From DATKMP01 sp963790045 (GTDB taxonomy: Bacteria > Bacteroidota > Ignavibacteria > UBA10030): a DNA stretch of 64,000 nucleotides. Below the pieces are notes generated by a model. That model did not search any database, had not been told where the DNA came from, and was given only the letters and a program-made list of their open reading frames with translations. The stretch lies in contig CAWBMS010000008.1 in assembly GCA_963790045.1 (NCBI GenBank), positions 124,001 through 188,000 of the forward strand. The letters are read 5' to 3'. The position numbers and the translations under genes were made by a program. The first letter of the stretch is position 1. Each line of letters starts with the position of its first letter. Positions 62,581-64,000 of the stretch are shown in pieces.

Positions 62581-64000
62581 TTACGCTTCTTTGAAGTATT
62601 TATCAACTGCCTCTGCAGAGATTGTGTTTAGCACATCGCTTGCTTCAAGCCAGCCCTTGCGTGCAATGCCGATGCCGTATTGTACATCGCGCAATCCTTC
62701 CGTATTATGTGCATCAGGATTGATGGCGATGCGAACGCCTTTTTCTTTTGCGAACTTTACATACCGCCAATCGAGGTCCAATCGCATTGGATGCGCGTTG
62801 ATCTCGATACATTTTCCAAGATCACCTGCGACAGAAATAATTTCGTTGAGATTCAACGGATACGCTTCTCGTTCCAGCAATAATCGTCCTGTCGGATGCC
62901 CGAGCATCGTGACATATTTGTTTTTTAATGCTTTCACGATACGCTGCGTTGCTTCTGCTTCCGTCATTTTAAATTTACTATGGATCGATGCAACGACATA
63001 ATCAAACTGCGCCAGCAACGTATCATCATAATCCATGGAACCATCAGGCAAAATATCGCATTCCACTCCGGCAAAAATTCGGAAACCGTTTACTTGTTCA
63101 TTAAGCTTTGCAATGGTTTGTATCTGTGCACGCGCTCGTTCAGGTTTCAAACCTCGTGCATACGCTGCCGCCTGACTGTGATCGGCAATGCCAAGATATT
63201 CCCATCCGATTTGTTTTGCAGCATTCACCATTTCTTCCAGCGAATTATTACCGTCGCTGCTTGTTGTATGGCAATGGAACGTTCCGCGCAAATCTTTTTC
63301 TTCAATAAGTTTTGGAATATTTTTCTTTTTTGCTGCTTCGATCTCTCCAGTATTCTCACGCAGTTCAGGCGGAACAAATTCCAATTTCAAAGCAGCATAT
63401 ATATCTGCTTCGTTCTTGCAAACAGGAAGCTTTTGGGCTTTGCGTTTTTCTGATAGATCAGCAATCATTGAAAAATTGTATTCGTTCAAACTCCAGCCAA
63501 ACATTCGAGCAAGGGATCGCATTTCTACATTATGCTCTTTGCTGCCCGTAAAATAATTTAATGCAAATGGAAACTCTTTTTCTTGTACCACGCGCAAGTC
63601 ACAATGAATTCCTGATTTGAGTATCACGCTTGACTTGGTATCGCCTGCCGCAATCGTACTTGCCACATCGGGATGTGAAAGAAATGTTTGAAAGATAATT
63701 TTGCGATCTTTTTCTTCCGCCGTAATTAAAATATCAATATCGCCAATAATTTCTTTTCGTCGCCGCAAACTGCCGGCAATTTCACATTGCTTTACTTGCT
63801 TTAATGCTTTTAGAGCAGCGACAACCCTATCGGCGGCATCTTTTGCTTTGGGATAGAGAAATTTATCGCTGGAATGCTCAAGATGTTCGATACCTTTCAA
63901 GATGTTTGTTTCTGTCTTTTCTCCAAAACCTTCGACCTTGAGCAAACGATGTTCAAGGCATGCAGTTTTCAAATCGCTAATCGATTGAATTTTTAATTTC
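62581..64000 (-). CDS. polX: DNA polymerase X family with PHP domain, 5' end beyond the window
   Basis: The frame continues past the window edge (the last codons read KLKIQSISDLKTACLEH). The visible 473 residues include part of the fingers with VEGFGEKTETNILKGI, the polymerase palm with CEIAGSLRRRKEIIGDIDIL (two catalytic Asp in DIDIL), and HCDLRVV (third Asp). The C-terminal PHP domain starts at LRGTFHCHTTSSDGNNSLEE and has GIADHSQAA, CDILPDG, HPTGRLL and INPDAHN. It is a gap-filling repair polymerase with 3'-5' exonuclease activity. Confidence 0.95.
   Translation of the reverse strand, partial: KLKIQSISDLKTACLEHRLLKVEGFGEKTETNILKGIEHLEHSSDKFLYPKAKDAADRVVAALKALKQVKQCEIAGSLRRRKEIIGDIDILITAEEKDRKIIFQTFLSHPDVASTIAAGDTKSSVILKSGIHCDLRVVQEKEFPFALNYFTGSKEHNVEMRSLARMFGWSLNEYNFSMIADLSEKRKAQKLPVCKNEADIYAALKLEFVPPELRENTGEIEAAKKKNIPKLIEEKDLRGTFHCHTTSSDGNNSLEEMVNAAKQIGWEYLGIADHSQAAAYARGLKPERARAQIQTIAKLNEQVNGFRIFAGVECDILPDGSMDYDDTLLAQFDYVVASIHSKFKMTEAEATQRIVKALKNKYVTMLGHPTGRLLLEREAYPLNLNEIISVAGDLGKCIEINAHPMRLDLDWRYVKFAKEKGVRIAINPDAHNTEGLRDVQYGIGIARKGWLEASDVLNTISAEAVDKYFKEA

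Overview
The window is a 64 kb piece of a bacterial chromosome, most likely from the Bacteroidota/Chlorobi side of the tree (Ignavibacteria-like). The inference rests on the DUF5723 outer-membrane protein, DUF3109, DUF3467, an RNase G with a long acidic insertion in its S1 domain, and a paired 2-oxoacid:ferredoxin oxidoreductase. No marker was compared with a database, so the phylum is a moderate-confidence call. The backbone is ordinary housekeeping DNA. Two accessory islands, about 2.3-11.2 kb and 32.7-39.1 kb, interrupt it.

Layout. 0-2.3 kb: start of a transaldolase gene, RNase G, SRP RNA, tRNA-Ala. 2.4-11.2 kb (island 1): clusters of REP-type palindromes (family A), a leucine-carboxyl-methyltransferase-like enzyme, an AT-rich three-gene operon nurA-herA-druA that looks like a composite defence system, a frameshifted helical protein gene, a REP-associated transposase (RAYT1) and a 15-unit array of degenerate 21-nt repeats. 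11.4-32.7 kb: ZIP transporter, TPR proteins, glycyl-tRNA synthetase, sugar nucleotidyltransferase, GlmM-like mutase, dprA, rpoN, hslVU, outer-membrane and lipoproteins, CBS protein, M13 peptidase. 32.8-39.1 kb (island 2): a second degenerate 21-nt array, RAYT2 inside its own REP family (B), a helical protein with a low-complexity tail, a 9-repeat CRISPR array with a compact Cas12f-type nuclease and a likely tracrRNA between them, and RAYT3 with a third REP family (C) that has inserted in frame into the RAYT3 gene. 39.1-64 kb: initiator tRNA, a cyclic-2,3-diphosphoglycerate-synthetase-like GTPase, argF (its 3' end is duplicated 1.3 kb downstream), tRNAs Gln/Glu/Gln, alpha-mannosidase, membrane polyferredoxin plus DUF362 protein, bioY, the prs-rplY-pth-rpsF-rpsR-rplI cluster, korAB, a DHH phosphoesterase, HD protein, polysaccharide deacetylase, nth and polX.

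The best candidates for something undescribed are (1) the tightly packed nurA-herA-druA operon, which joins a HerA/NurA translocase-nuclease pair to a Druantia-type DruA without the Druantia helicase DruE; (2) the minimal type V-F locus (Cas12f, tracrRNA candidate and array, no cas1/cas2); and (3) three separate RAYT/REP lineages plus two 21-nt degenerate arrays arranged in a similar modular way around both defence loci.

A caution applies to the whole window. Single-base frameshifts break rpoN, pth, argF, korA (about four), the GTPase gene, a lipoprotein gene and one island protein gene. Several lie in short homopolymers of genes that should be intact, so many are probably assembly errors rather than real pseudogenes.
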